From positions 1 to 64,000 of the forward strand of contig CABVRX010000014.1 in NCBI GenBank assembly GCA_902500825.1: a stretch of DNA of 64,000 nucleotides, given 5' to 3'. Numbering within the stretch: the first letter of the stretch is position 1; every line of letters starts with the position of its first letter. Of the stretch, positions 53,099-62,605 are shown piece after piece. The notes under the pieces were generated by a model that did no database searches, was not told where the DNA came from, and saw nothing but the letters and a program-made list of their open reading frames with translations. This DNA is from an uncultured Nitrospira sp. Lineage in GTDB: Bacteria > Nitrospirota > Nitrospiria > Nitrospirales > Nitrospiraceae. Made by a program: the position numbers and the translations under genes.

Positions 53099-53202
53099 CG
53101 GGGTATCGCGATCCTTATGCGCTTGTGTGCTCGATGCCTAGAAGGCAGTTCAAAAATTGTGACGGCTTGGGTTCAGCAGCTATGTTATATTCTGAAAAAG
53201 TG

Positions 53203-53517
53203 ATGTTGGATACGAGACATACAAATCTGCTGCTCATGGGGCTGGTTCTACTCCTTGGAGTCCAACTCACCGGTCTCACGTGCCTTGGTGACTGGCAAAT
53301 CGGACCAGCCGCAGCGTTGGCCGCAACTGCGGACCATTCTACGTCATCAAATAACGGCGTGACTGATGATGGGTGCCCCTGCCATGTTGTCTTCCAGTCT
53401 GTGTTCCTTGCTGCTCCTGAGATCCTCTCCTCATGTACTGACGATGTAAGCTTGAGTCCAGGGCTCTACGTGCCGACTTTCGTCGTGTCCCTCTTCCATC
53501 CTCCTCTTAGCATTTAA
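53203..53517 (+). CDS. secreted small protein heading the Czc block
   Basis: 104 residues from ATG 53203 (53182 possible). Signal segment LLLMGLVLLLGVQLTGLTC. Mature part GCPCHVVFQSVFLAAPEILS, then a tail ending SLFHPPLSI. Same layout as the proteins at 25352, 39421 and 48688. Position directly before czcC recalls CzcI. Cys-Pro-Cys-His is a possible metal site. Confidence 0.6.
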   Translation: MLDTRHTNLLLMGLVLLLGVQLTGLTCLGDWQIGPAAALAATADHSTSSNNGVTDDGCPCHVVFQSVFLAAPEILSSCTDDVSLSPGLYVPTFVVSLFHPPLSI

Positions 53518-53591
53518 CGCGTCACACGAGCGGTTCATACAACGCAACACAGATGAGCATTGTCCGGCATGTGGGCAATGAGGAGGTTTTC

Positions 53592-54845
53592 ATGTACTAC
53601 GCAAACATGTGGGTTATCGGCATTACCTTGCTCCTGGCAAGCATCGCTTGTGTGGAGTTCGCGTCCGCCAACACGGAGATTCCGATCGTGAAACTGGAGG
53701 AAGTACTTGAGCTGGCGTTGAAACGGAATCCGGCTATGAGTTCTGCCAAGGGCACGGTCAGGCAGAGTCAAGGGGAACGGATCGCTGCGAGTGCCTTTCT
53801 GAATCCGTCGATCGATGTGTCTGCAGGGCGAGGCTCGATCCGTGAGCCCACCACCGGGATTTCGATCGTCGAACGGACGGTGACTGTGGGGCAACCACTG
53901 GAACTACCCAGTAAGCGAAAAGCACGCCGCGAGGCTGCCGAGGCAGGTCTGTCGGGAGCCCTGGCGGGTGTGGAAGAGGCGCGCTTGAATGTCCGTGCCG
54001 ATGCAAAGGTCGCCTTTTACCGGTTGTTGCTGGCTCAACGGGACGTGGACCTCTCGATGCAAAACCTTTCCATGGTCCGAGAGATTTTTCAAACGATCAA
54101 GGCGCGTGTAGACGCCGGCCAAGAGCGGCCTTTCGCAGCCGTGAAGGCGAATGTGGAATTACAGAAAGCGACGAAAGATCTGAGTCGCGCGCAAAATGCC
54201 CTTGTGGCAGCTCGCGCCGGGCTCAATGCGGTGACGGCCGGAGCGCTCGGCACAGACTTTTCCGTGCATGGCGACTTTGCGCTATTACGGCAGGACTTGA
54301 ATGTGGACCAGCTCATCACCACCGCGCTCGAATCGCATCCCATTCTTCGCCGGACCGCCAAACAAATTGAACGAGCGGAACACACCGTCACGCTGGAACG
54401 AGAGTCGCGTATTCCATATATCTCGGTGATGGGGACGTATCATCGAGAGGCGGGAGATGAGGCTTACCTCGCAGGCATTGGGGTGCCTCTGCCGCTCTGG
54501 TATCGACGTCAAGGTGAAATCGAAGCATCCTTAGGCGCGAAAGATCGCGCGGAAGCGGAGCGCGTGGGAGCCCAGAATGAACTGATCAAAACCGTGACCG
54601 AATTGGCCCAGGAAGCGCGCACGGATCGTGAACAGATCGAAGTATTTGAGAAGGGGCTGCTCAAAGAAGCCGAGGAAGCCTTGCGGATTGCCCGCATCAG
54701 TTTCCGTCAAGGTGCAGCGGGTCTCTGGGAACTGATCGATTCCCAGCGGGTTTATCGACAAATGCAGCTGGAGTACGCCGAGGCGCGCGCGGCTCTTTCG
54801 ATGTCATTGGCTCGTCTCGAACGATGGACGGGAGAACTCCCATGA
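53592..54845 (+). CDS. czcC: CzcC-type outer-membrane channel
   Basis: 417 residues; GAGGAGG 6 bases before ATG 53592. Signal peptide ends FASA. TolC-family repeats: LELALKRNPAMSSAKGTVRQ, AKVAFYRLLLAQRDVDLSMQ, RVDAGQERPFAAVKANVELQ and ISFRQGAAGLWELIDSQRVY. Outer-membrane part of the divalent-metal pump. Its stop overlaps czcB (ATGA). Confidence 0.93.
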   Translation: MYYANMWVIGITLLLASIACVEFASANTEIPIVKLEEVLELALKRNPAMSSAKGTVRQSQGERIAASAFLNPSIDVSAGRGSIREPTTGISIVERTVTVGQPLELPSKRKARREAAEAGLSGALAGVEEARLNVRADAKVAFYRLLLAQRDVDLSMQNLSMVREIFQTIKARVDAGQERPFAAVKANVELQKATKDLSRAQNALVAARAGLNAVTAGALGTDFSVHGDFALLRQDLNVDQLITTALESHPILRRTAKQIERAEHTVTLERESRIPYISVMGTYHREAGDEAYLAGIGVPLPLWYRRQGEIEASLGAKDRAEAERVGAQNELIKTVTELAQEARTDREQIEVFEKGLLKEAEEALRIARISFRQGAAGLWELIDSQRVYRQMQLEYAEARAALSMSLARLERWTGELP

Positions 54846-56176
54846 CCGGCGGTGATTCATATAAGACTGCCGCCTGTGTCGTTGCGAGGAGCCGATCCAT
54901 CTCTCGGGCAACCAGGTCGAAGATGCTCCATTTCGAGTGGTGCATGGTGAATTGTGGACTGCTTCTCTTGCTGGTCGTAGCAGGACTCTTCGGTGCCGGC
55001 TGCAAGCAAAGCACAGTCGAAGAAAGCGGCCAACAAAGCTCGTCAGAGCGCCGCACGTCCGACGGAAAGGAGAAGGGAAAGCAAGATCGAAAACAGGCTC
55101 CGTCAACGGTGCAGCGAGAAGTCTCAGTCTCGGCCGAAGCGCTGTCCGGACAGGCGTTTCAGACCGCCCTGGTTGAACGCCGCCCCTTCCGTGATGAAAT
55201 CGCGGCCACGGCCACGATCAAGCCCAACGAATACCGTCTGGTGCATCTGAGCCCTCGAATCGAAGGCCGAGTGATTCAAGTGGAGACAGAATTGGGCCAA
55301 CAGGTCAAGTCAGGACAAGTCCTGGCCCTCTTGGACAGCATCGAACTGGGCCAAAAGAAATCCGACTTCCTTCAGGCGAAGACGAACCACGAGGTCGATA
55401 AGCGGAACTATGTTCGCGAGGAAGGACTGTACAAAGAACGAATTACCTCAGAAAAGGAATTCTTGGACGCCAAGGGCCGCTATGATAAGAGCCTTGCCGC
55501 CTACCGCGCCGCCCATGAGGCGTTACGACTCATCGGCCTTTCCGAGAAAGACATCAAGCAGATCGATTGGAGTACAAAAGGCCAACCCCTCTCCTATTTC
55601 CCCCTGGTCGCCTCCTTGAACGGAACCGTCATTGAGCGGACGATTACGTTGGGAGAATTAATCAGTCCGAAGGATAAGGCCTTTACGATTGCCGACCTGT
55701 CCACGGTGTGGATCATCCTCGACGTCTACGAGCAAAACCTCGCGGCCGTGCGGGAGGGGATAGAAGTAGAAATTACGGTAGACGCCTTTCCCAGCGAAAC
55801 CTTTAAGGGAACCATCGTCTATCTCAGTGATGTCCTGAATCCCGCGACCCGCACGATCGATGCGCGGGTCGAAATTCCCAATCCACAGCGTCGCCTCCGG
55901 CCCGGCATGTTTGCGAGGGCCGCGGTCATCTTGCCGGGGCGCGGCTCTGATGCGCTCGTCGTGCCGTTGGACTCCCTTCAACAGGTGAACGACAAGACAT
56001 TGGCGTTTGTGGAAAAGACACCAGGCGCGTATGAGGTGAGGCAGGTGACCGTGGGACGACGATCACCGCCGTACGGAGAGATCCGATCGGGCTTGCGTGA
56101 GGGGGAGACGGTCGTGACGACCGGGTCTTTCTATCTCAAGTCAATTTTGCTGAAAGAACAGATAGGTGGAGACTAG
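54842..56176 (+). CDS. czcB: CzcB-type membrane fusion lipoprotein
   Basis: 444 residues. An unusual 40-residue head precedes the membrane segment and lipobox (LLLLLVVAGLFGAGC). Charged linker, then EIAATATIKPNEYRLVHLSP, EGRVIQVETELGQQVKSGQV, coiled coil (KKSDFLQAKTNHEVDKRNYV), and VWIILDVYEQNLAAVREGIE; C-terminal RSGLREGETVVTTGSFYLKS. Connects CzcA and CzcC in the periplasm. Starts by ATGA overlap with czcC; an internal start nearer the lipobox (ATG 54923 or 54944) is possible and would give a normal signal peptide. Confidence 0.93.
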   Translation: MTGGDSYKTAACVVARSRSISRATRSKMLHFEWCMVNCGLLLLLVVAGLFGAGCKQSTVEESGQQSSSERRTSDGKEKGKQDRKQAPSTVQREVSVSAEALSGQAFQTALVERRPFRDEIAATATIKPNEYRLVHLSPRIEGRVIQVETELGQQVKSGQVLALLDSIELGQKKSDFLQAKTNHEVDKRNYVREEGLYKERITSEKEFLDAKGRYDKSLAAYRAAHEALRLIGLSEKDIKQIDWSTKGQPLSYFPLVASLNGTVIERTITLGELISPKDKAFTIADLSTVWIILDVYEQNLAAVREGIEVEITVDAFPSETFKGTIVYLSDVLNPATRTIDARVEIPNPQRRLRPGMFARAAVILPGRGSDALVVPLDSLQQVNDKTLAFVEKTPGAYEVRQVTVGRRSPPYGEIRSGLREGETVVTTGSFYLKSILLKEQIGGD

Positions 56177-56204
56177 TGACTGATGTCCTCGGAGGCCATC
56201 GACC

Positions 56205-59200
56205 ATGCTGAATCGAATTCTGGAATTTTCGCTCGCAAACCGGTTTCTCATCCTGGTGTTTGCCGGTCTCATCGTCGTCAGCGGCATCTATGCCATGCGG
56301 CAGCTACCCATTGATGCCGTCCCGGACGTGTCCCCGAACCAAGTCCAGATTCTCACGAATGCGCCGGGCCTCTCCCCCGTCGAGGTGGAGCAATTCATCA
56401 CGTTCCCCATCGAGACCGCGATGTCCGGCTTGCCGGGTATCACCCTGATCCGATCTGTCTCCCGGTTCGGACTCTCGGCGGTGGATGTCTTTTTTGAAGA
56501 GGAAATGGACATCTACTTCTCTCGGCGCCTCGTGATGGAGCGGATGCCTCGGGCCCGCGAGGCGATCGGGGGGCGTTTCGGCAACCCAGAGTTATCACCG
56601 ATTTCCACGGGATTGGGTGAGATTTACCAGTTCGAGGTCAAGGGGGATGGGTACTCCCTCATGGAGCTGCGGACAATTCTGGACTGGGACATCGCGTTCA
56701 AGCTCCGCACCGTTCCTGGGGTGGTGGAAGTCAACAGCTACGGCGGAGAGTTGCAGACGTATGAAGTACAACTGGATGCCGCTAAACTCGTCTCCTACAA
56801 AATTCCAATCGAGCAAGTCTTTCGGGCGCTCGAACAGAACAATGCCAACTCGGGCGGAGGCTATATCGAACATGCGCAGGAGCAGTATTTGATCCGCGGC
56901 GAAGGCCTGGTCAAGACGCTGGAAGACATCGACAACATCATTGTGGCGACCGGACACGACGGGACGCCGATTTATATCCGCAATCTGGGCAAGGCCCGGT
57001 TCGCTCCGATGATCCGGCAGGGAGCAGTGACCAGAGACGGCCGCGGCGAGGTGGTCACGGGCATCGTCATGATGCTCATCGGCGAGAATGGACGAGTCGT
57101 CGTGGATCGGGTGAAAAACAAGCTGCAGCAGATCGAGAAGACCTTGCCCCCCGGCGTGACCGTCGAGCCCTATTATGATCGGGCCGACCTGGTCAGAAAC
57201 ACCATCAAGACCGTCGGCACCAATTTGACCGAGGGCGCGTTGCTGGTGGTCGCCGTGCTGTTTCTCATTCTCGGCAACCTCCGTGCCGGCCTTATCGTCG
57301 CCGCCGCCATCCCGCTCTCCATGCTGGTGGCGCTCACCGGGATGGTGGCCGCCGGCATTTCGGGCAACCTGATGAGTCTCGGTGCGATCGACTTCGGCCT
57401 CATTGTGGACGGCTCGGTCGTGATGATCGAGAACATTGTCCGGCATCTTGCCGAACGACGACGAGCCGCCCAGAGTAGCCGGCGCCTGTCGGACGACGAC
57501 ATGCGGCAGGTGGTCATCGAATCGGGCCGAGAAGTGCTCCGCCCGATTGTGTTTGCAGTGGGAATCATCATCATCGTCTACTTGCCGATCCTGACCCTTC
57601 AAGGGGTCGAAGGCAAGATGTTCCGCCCGATGGCGCTGACGGTCATCTTCGCGCTCGCCGGGTCCCTTGTGCTTGCTCTGACCTTGACGCCGGTGCTGGC
57701 GAGTCTGTTCCTTCGTCGCGGTGTGAAGGAGGAGGAGACCTGGATCATTCGGCAAGCCAAACGAGGGTATCGCCCGCTTCTCTCAAAGGCGATGCAGCAT
57801 CCGGCCATTGCCGGGAGCGTCGCTGCCGCGCTGTTTGCAACCAGCCTCGGTGTGGCGGCCTTTCTCGGGGCGGAATTCATTCCGACGCTTGATGAAGGCG
57901 CCATCGCCCTGCAAGCCTGGCGGCTGCCGAGCGTCTCTCTGGAGGAGTCAGTTCGGACCACCACCCGCATTGAGCAGGTCCTCAAGCAGTTCCCCGAAGT
58001 GGCCACGGTCGTATCGAGAACCGGACAACCGGAAATCGCAACCGATCCGATGGGTGTCGAGATCAGCGATATCTATCTCATTTTGAAGCCCGATTCGGAG
58101 TGGAAGACCGCGAGGACGAAGGACGAGTTGATTGATGCCATCAACCGGGCCTTGACCAAAGCCGTTCCCGGCAACACGTTCAGTTATTCCCAGCCGATTG
58201 AGCTCCGTGTCCAGGAATTGATCGCGGGAGTGCGGTCCGACATCGCCATTACCATTTTCGGGGAAGATATGGAGACCCTTCGCCGCCTCGGCGACCAGGT
58301 CGTCCGAGTAGTCTCACAGGTCCCCGGAGCGGCAGACACCAAGGCTGAGCAGGTGGCCGGCATGCCGTACCAAGTGGTGGCCATCGATCGGGAAAAGATC
58401 GCTCGGTATGGCATCAATGCGGAGCAGATTTTGGATACGGTCACCGCGTTGGGAGGCCGGATTGTCGGTCAAGTCGTCCAGGGCAACCGCCGGTTCTTCA
58501 TGCAAGTGCGGTTTAGTCCTGAAGACCGCAAGAATTTCGAGCGCATCTTGGATATTCGCATTGCCGATTCACAGGGCCGCCTCATTCCAATCAGGCAACT
58601 GGCGGATATTCGTATCGAAACCGGGCTGGCGCAGATCACCCGGGAAAACATCCAACGGCGGCTGGCCGTCGAGACCAATGTGCGCGGCCGAGATCTCGCC
58701 GGGTTTGTCGACGCGGCGCAGAAAGCGGTGGCGAGTCAAATGACACTGCCGTCAGGGTATTCGATTGAATGGGGCGGTGAGTTTGAAAACCTGCAACGCG
58801 CGTCGGCTCGGCTCGTGATCGTCGTGCCGATCGCGTTGTTTCTTATCTTTGTCCTCTTGTACACGACGTTCAACAGCGCCAGGCCGGCGTTACTCATTTA
58901 CCTCAACGTGCCGTTGGCGGCAACCGGGGGAATTTTCGCACTCGCCCTTCGCGGCATGCCCTTTTCGATCTCAGCCGGAGTCGGCTTCATCGCGCTCTTC
59001 GGCGTGGCGGTCCTTAACGGCGTCGTGCTGATGTCGTATATCCTTGATCTGCGCAAGAAAGGGCTCTCCGCCGAGGAAGCCGCTTACGAGGGCGCGCTCA
59101 TTCGCATGCGGCCGGTCTTAATGACTGCGCTGGTGGCAAGCCTAGGATTTGTCCCCATGGCACTCTCGACCTCTGCCGGCGCGGAGGTGCAACGTCCGCT

Positions 59201-59327
59201 CGCCTCCGTGGTAATCGGTGGGCTTGTGACTTCCACGGCCCTGACTCTTCTCGTCATGCCAACGCTGTATGTCTGGGAAGAACGTCTTCGAGAAGTGTGG
59301 AAGCGTCGTGTGAAGAACGCCCCATAG
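56205..59327 (+). CDS. czcA: CzcA-type divalent-metal RND exporter
   Basis: 1040 residues, HME-RND pump. Starts MLNRILEFSLANRFLILVFA. TM4 motif IDFGLIVDGSVVMIENIVRH with D-F-G/D/E residues marks the divalent (Co/Zn/Cd or Ni) HME subgroups, unlike the copper pump at 27724. Both periplasmic halves and 12 membrane segments are present. Closely follows czcB (28 bp). Exact metal range cannot be read from the sequence. Confidence 0.95.
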   Translation: MLNRILEFSLANRFLILVFAGLIVVSGIYAMRQLPIDAVPDVSPNQVQILTNAPGLSPVEVEQFITFPIETAMSGLPGITLIRSVSRFGLSAVDVFFEEEMDIYFSRRLVMERMPRAREAIGGRFGNPELSPISTGLGEIYQFEVKGDGYSLMELRTILDWDIAFKLRTVPGVVEVNSYGGELQTYEVQLDAAKLVSYKIPIEQVFRALEQNNANSGGGYIEHAQEQYLIRGEGLVKTLEDIDNIIVATGHDGTPIYIRNLGKARFAPMIRQGAVTRDGRGEVVTGIVMMLIGENGRVVVDRVKNKLQQIEKTLPPGVTVEPYYDRADLVRNTIKTVGTNLTEGALLVVAVLFLILGNLRAGLIVAAAIPLSMLVALTGMVAAGISGNLMSLGAIDFGLIVDGSVVMIENIVRHLAERRRAAQSSRRLSDDDMRQVVIESGREVLRPIVFAVGIIIIVYLPILTLQGVEGKMFRPMALTVIFALAGSLVLALTLTPVLASLFLRRGVKEEETWIIRQAKRGYRPLLSKAMQHPAIAGSVAAALFATSLGVAAFLGAEFIPTLDEGAIALQAWRLPSVSLEESVRTTTRIEQVLKQFPEVATVVSRTGQPEIATDPMGVEISDIYLILKPDSEWKTARTKDELIDAINRALTKAVPGNTFSYSQPIELRVQELIAGVRSDIAITIFGEDMETLRRLGDQVVRVVSQVPGAADTKAEQVAGMPYQVVAIDREKIARYGINAEQILDTVTALGGRIVGQVVQGNRRFFMQVRFSPEDRKNFERILDIRIADSQGRLIPIRQLADIRIETGLAQITRENIQRRLAVETNVRGRDLAGFVDAAQKAVASQMTLPSGYSIEWGGEFENLQRASARLVIVVPIALFLIFVLLYTTFNSARPALLIYLNVPLAATGGIFALALRGMPFSISAGVGFIALFGVAVLNGVVLMSYILDLRKKGLSAEEAAYEGALIRMRPVLMTALVASLGFVPMALSTSAGAEVQRPLASVVIGGLVTSTALTLLVMPTLYVWEERLREVWKRRVKNAP

Positions 59328-59349
59328 ACCTTCAAAAGGGAGAGTGTTC

Positions 59350-59473
59350 ATGCACGAACCGATGATGGGACTTTGGGGCGTGGTTGGTTATGTGCTCATG
59401 GTTGAAGAAACGCTACGCTCGTGGGGAGATCAGCAAAGAGGGATTCGAAGAGAAGCGCAAAGATCTCCTTTAA
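59350..59473 (+). pseudogene. frameshifted SHOCT-type small membrane protein
   Basis: Starts MHEPMMGLWGVVGYVLM; one frame shift near 59400 leads to LKKRYARGEISKEGFEEKRK and DLL-stop, a typical SHOCT C-terminal helix. The middle of the membrane helix and linker are also missing, so this is a deleted, frameshifted remnant. Confidence 0.75.
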
Positions 59474-59685
59474 GAATTCGATAGGGACAGAAGTCGAATC
59501 ACCGCTCTACGAGTGACGCACTGGCGATAGCAGGTCAACACTGATGGAGGCCGGAAAGAAGGCGATGGATAAACCCTGCGACGGAGGCTTTGCGGGGCTC
59601 TTGATGGCAATACCCGGTTCTGCGCAATGCGCTGCTCGCTGGCTCATTTCTGTATGGTCTCTGAGCGGACCGAGACACATGGTGT

Positions 59686-60294
59686 ATGCTGCCTACAATG
59701 GATGAATGTTGCGCCGTCATAAGAGTTGCTGAACAGCAACGCCGCGTCTTTCGTATCGTCCTCTGGATCAATGTCACCATGTTCCTCGTAGAGGCTGTGG
59801 CTGGGATTCTGTCCTATTCGACCGCTCTTCTTGCCGACTCCGTAGATATGTTAGGTGATGCCATTGTATACGGGTTCAGTCTCTACGTGGTCGGCCGTGG
59901 CGCGATGTGGCAAGCCCGCGCTGCCGCACTGAAGGGCATCATCATGGCCGTCTTTGGTCTCGGCGTTTTGGCGCAGGTCATCGTCAAGGTGGTCCAAGGG
60001 TTGGTGCCATCCGCCAATGTTATGGGCGCAATCGGGGTGCTGGCGCTTGCGGCCAACGTTTTCTGTCTGTTGCTGCTCTGGCGGCACCGGGGTGACGACA
60101 TCAACATGCGCTCGGCGTGGGTCTGCTCACGGAACGACGTGATCGGGAATGCGGGCGTGCTGCTCGCCGCCGTGGGCGTGACCCTTACGGGCTCCGCGTG
60201 GCCTGATATTGCGATCGGATTGCTAGTCGCCGGAGTGTTCTGTCGGTCGGCAATTTTAGTGCTACGGGAAGTCAGGTACGAATTTCGGTTTTGA
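59686..60294 (+). CDS. CDF-like cation transporter (short form)
   Basis: 202 residues with about six hydrophobic segments. VAGILSYSTALLADSVDMLG carries the metal-site pattern (S/D-x-x-D-x-x-G-D-A), and RSAWVCSRNDVIGNAGVLLA the second half-site (NDVxGN). No cytoplasmic C-terminal domain. This is the short CDF/CzcD-like form common in Czc clusters. ATG 59686 or 59698 (starting MDECCAVIR); the Cys pair may be a metal entry site. Confidence 0.88.
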   Translation: MLPTMDECCAVIRVAEQQRRVFRIVLWINVTMFLVEAVAGILSYSTALLADSVDMLGDAIVYGFSLYVVGRGAMWQARAAALKGIIMAVFGLGVLAQVIVKVVQGLVPSANVMGAIGVLALAANVFCLLLLWRHRGDDINMRSAWVCSRNDVIGNAGVLLAAVGVTLTGSAWPDIAIGLLVAGVFCRSAILVLREVRYEFRF

Positions 60295-60347
60295 AACTCG
60301 GCGGCGAATGCCGGGACGCTGTCGTTACTGGAAATGAAAGAACCGTT

Positions 60348-61277
60348 ATGACCCAAGAAGCGCATCACAGGGGTTTGGGTCACGTGAAGTCGGCCGCCGG
60401 GCGTCACACCAGCCGATTACTCTCGGCAACCGGAATCACGGTTGGGTTTCTGATCCTTGAGGTGATCGGATCGTTCTGGACGGGGAGTCTCGCGCTTCTG
60501 GCCGATGCCGGACATATGTTCACGGATGTGGCGGGCCTTACGCTGAGCCTGCTCGCCATTTGGTTTGCCTCCAAGCCTCCCACGCCGGCAAATACCTATG
60601 GATATGTCCGTCTCGAAATTCTGGCTGCGCTCGCCAACGGCATGCTGCTGTTCAGCATGGCGGCTTTTATCCTGTATGAGGCATACCAACGTCTGGAGTC
60701 CCCTCCAGACGTCCTGGCCGGCCCCATGTTGGCCATCGCGCTCATCGGGCTGGGCGTCAATCTTATCAGCATGTGGCTTCTTCATAGCGGGGCCGGCGAA
60801 AGTTTGAATCTTCGTGGCGCCTACTTGGAAGTGCTTGGAGATGCAGTTGCCTCACTCGGCGTCATCGTGGCCGCGCTGATCATCCAACTGACCGGATGGA
60901 CACTCGTGGATCCTATCATCAGCGGAGGTATCGGCCTCTTCATCTTGCCTCGGACCTGGAGTCTCATGAAACAGGCTGCACAGATTTTAATGGAAGGCGT
61001 CCCCCCGCATCTGAACGTCAAAGAGATTGAGACGGCCATCCGTACATCCCACGGTGTGCGCGATGTGCATGATCTGCATGTCTGGACCCTCACCTCAGGG
61101 AAAGAGGCGATGAGCGCGCACGTGCTGGTCGACGATCTCGCCGATGGGCAGCATATCGTGAAAGATCTCCAGGGGCTGCTCGGTGCACGTTTCGGCATTG
61201 AACATACGACCATCCAATTGGAGAGTGATCGCTCGCCGTTATTCAAGATCAGCCCCACGCCGGAGCGGAGATCATGA
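60348..61277 (+). CDS. czcD: CzcD-type cation diffusion facilitator
   Basis: 309 residues. Metal site 1 SLALLADAGHMFTDVAGLTL (HxxxD) and its pair EVLGDAVASLGVIVAALII (DAxxS). Six membrane segments and a cytoplasmic C-terminal domain (IRTSHGVRDVHDLHVWTLTS, AMSAHVLVDDLADGQH). His-rich N-terminus. Zn/Co/Cd-proton exchange from the cytoplasm, supplying CzcCBA. The preferred ATG is 60348; the frame is open upstream to overlap the previous gene. Confidence 0.94.
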   Translation: MTQEAHHRGLGHVKSAAGRHTSRLLSATGITVGFLILEVIGSFWTGSLALLADAGHMFTDVAGLTLSLLAIWFASKPPTPANTYGYVRLEILAALANGMLLFSMAAFILYEAYQRLESPPDVLAGPMLAIALIGLGVNLISMWLLHSGAGESLNLRGAYLEVLGDAVASLGVIVAALIIQLTGWTLVDPIISGGIGLFILPRTWSLMKQAAQILMEGVPPHLNVKEIETAIRTSHGVRDVHDLHVWTLTSGKEAMSAHVLVDDLADGQHIVKDLQGLLGARFGIEHTTIQLESDRSPLFKISPTPERRS

Positions 61278-61450
61278 CCCGCCGGAGACGATGCAAGTTG
61301 CCCGGGGGGAATTGGTCAAGAAAAGGAGCGGCCATGCGCAGCGGTATCTTGAAGTGCTAAGTCATGTCAAGTCGATCGAGGTCACCCTCAGCGTACAATC
61401 AGTCTGGCTAAACCAAGTATCGCAAAAAGGACAGCCAGAGTTATCTGTCA

Positions 61451-61810
61451 GGTCAAATATCAACCAACCCCCCTCATCGGTATTGAGAGCATGGCTCTCG
61501 GATGTAGTTCGGCGGTTGTTTCGCCATTCAACTGAGCAAAGCCGCGCTGCACATGAACGATGGCTCAACACAAGGTTGGTCGGTCAACGAAAAGAGCCAC
61601 TCTCATGATGGGGATGCGCGGGTCCAACTGGCGGGATTTGCGATGTTGGGATCTTTCTCGTCATTCATGAGCCGATATGGCTGTTCCTGTCGTCCGACAC
61701 CACAAACATCTTGTGGGCCATTTCAGTGGTTGCCTACGTCATTGTTGCAGCGGTGTTGCTAATAGGGGGAAGTTCAGATCGCGACGAAGCCTGATCGTCT
61801 TTCACGCTTG
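61451..61810 (+). repeat. duplicated 360-bp segment, decayed copy
   Basis: Second copy of 49126-49490, same orientation, 12.3 kb apart, with substitutions and small indels. Confidence 0.75.
61605..61794 (+). pseudogene. frameshifted copy of the 63-residue membrane protein
   Basis: Starts MMGMRGSNW as in the intact gene (MMGMRWSNW). It is 190 instead of 192 bases long, so indels break the frame; the middle can still be read in another frame as EPIWLFLSSDTTNILWAI. Confidence 0.8.
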
Positions 61811-62191
61811 CTTTTAACAGAGGCAGTGAATGGTTCACTGCCATGACAAAGGAGGATAGACCATGCGCCAGATTCGTAGGTTAACTGGCGTCTTCATTCG
61901 TCTGCTTGCTGGTCCTGTCAAGGAGGAGTGTCGCAGCGGCAGGGTCATGCGCCTTAAATAACAGGCAGCTGTCATTCCTTTTTGGTATGAACTCACACAA
62001 GGCATAGTCAACGCTGACAACGACATGCGGCATAAGGTCGTCCGAAAGCCTTAGTATGGGCAGGAAGTGATGGGCAATATTGAAATGCCGCAAGCAGAGG
62101 CCGATAAAACGGGATGAATTGGCGCTGAGTCCCGCGCCCGCTATGGAGATAGAGCGCTAAACAGTTTCTTTGGTGTCGTCGTTGTAGAGGT

Positions 62192-62220
62192 CTTGACAAA
62201 CCACATTTAGTCCATTATTC
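62192..62220 (+). promoter_or_regulatory. ars promoter with ArsR-type operator
   Basis: TTGACA (62192-62197), 17-bp spacer, TATTCT (62215-62220). A dyad GTCCA-ttattc-TGGAC (62209-62224) covers the -10 box, fitting repression by ArsR. Confidence 0.75.
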
Positions 62221-62227
62221 TGGACAT

Positions 62228-62605
62228 ATGGAACTTAATAAAGCCGTGACCGCGTTCGACGCCCTTTCACAGGAAACCCGTTTGCGGGTGTTCCGTTTGC
62301 TGGTGGAATACGGACAGGAGGGAACCCCAGCCGGAACGCTGAGCGAGACGCTCGGCATCCCGCATAACACCCTGTCCTTCCATTTATCGCAGATGAGCCA
62401 TGCCGGGCTGGTGCTGTCGCAGCGCGAAGGACGCTCCATTATTTACCGGGCGAACTTTGAGTTCTTCACCGACCTCATCCGCTACATGGTGAAGGATTGT
62501 TGCCGCATGGAATTCGCCAGTATCCGCGAGGACAAAAAGCGCGGCTGTTCCGTGATCGAGATGCCAAGCTGTTGTCCACCTCAAACCAAGGAGAAACCAT
62601 CATGA
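62228..62605 (+). CDS. arsR: ArsR arsenic-responsive repressor
   Basis: 125 residues. Winged helix with FDALSQETRLRVFRLLVEYG, SETLGIPHNTLSFHLSQMSH and GRSIIYRANF. As(III) ligands probably from VKDCCRMEF and further Cys in KRGCSVIEMPSCCPPQTK, placing it among ArsR proteins with C-terminal cysteine sites. The start lies 7 bases after the -10 box, so a leaderless message is possible. Ends overlapping arsI (ATGA). Confidence 0.94.
   Translation: MELNKAVTAFDALSQETRLRVFRLLVEYGQEGTPAGTLSETLGIPHNTLSFHLSQMSHAGLVLSQREGRSIIYRANFEFFTDLIRYMVKDCCRMEFASIREDKKRGCSVIEMPSCCPPQTKEKPS

Larger units (their letters stand above)
61278..62191. other. decayed stretch between czcD and ars
   Basis: About 0.9 kb without an intact recognised gene. 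It contains the second copy of the 360-bp repeat and a 32-codon frame 61863-61961 with AAGGAGG before its ATG (MRQIRRLTGVFIRLLAGPVK), of unknown meaning. The rest shows only short frames. Confidence 0.5.

Noticed and set aside
56595-57755. 386-codon minus-strand frame opposite czcA
   Set aside because: Asp/His/Arg-rich shadow of the RND coding sequence, no start signal.
61863-61961. 32-codon frame with AAGGAGG before ATG (MRQIRRLTGV)
   Set aside because: Basic peptide without family in a decayed region; mentioned under the 61278-62191 stretch but not called.
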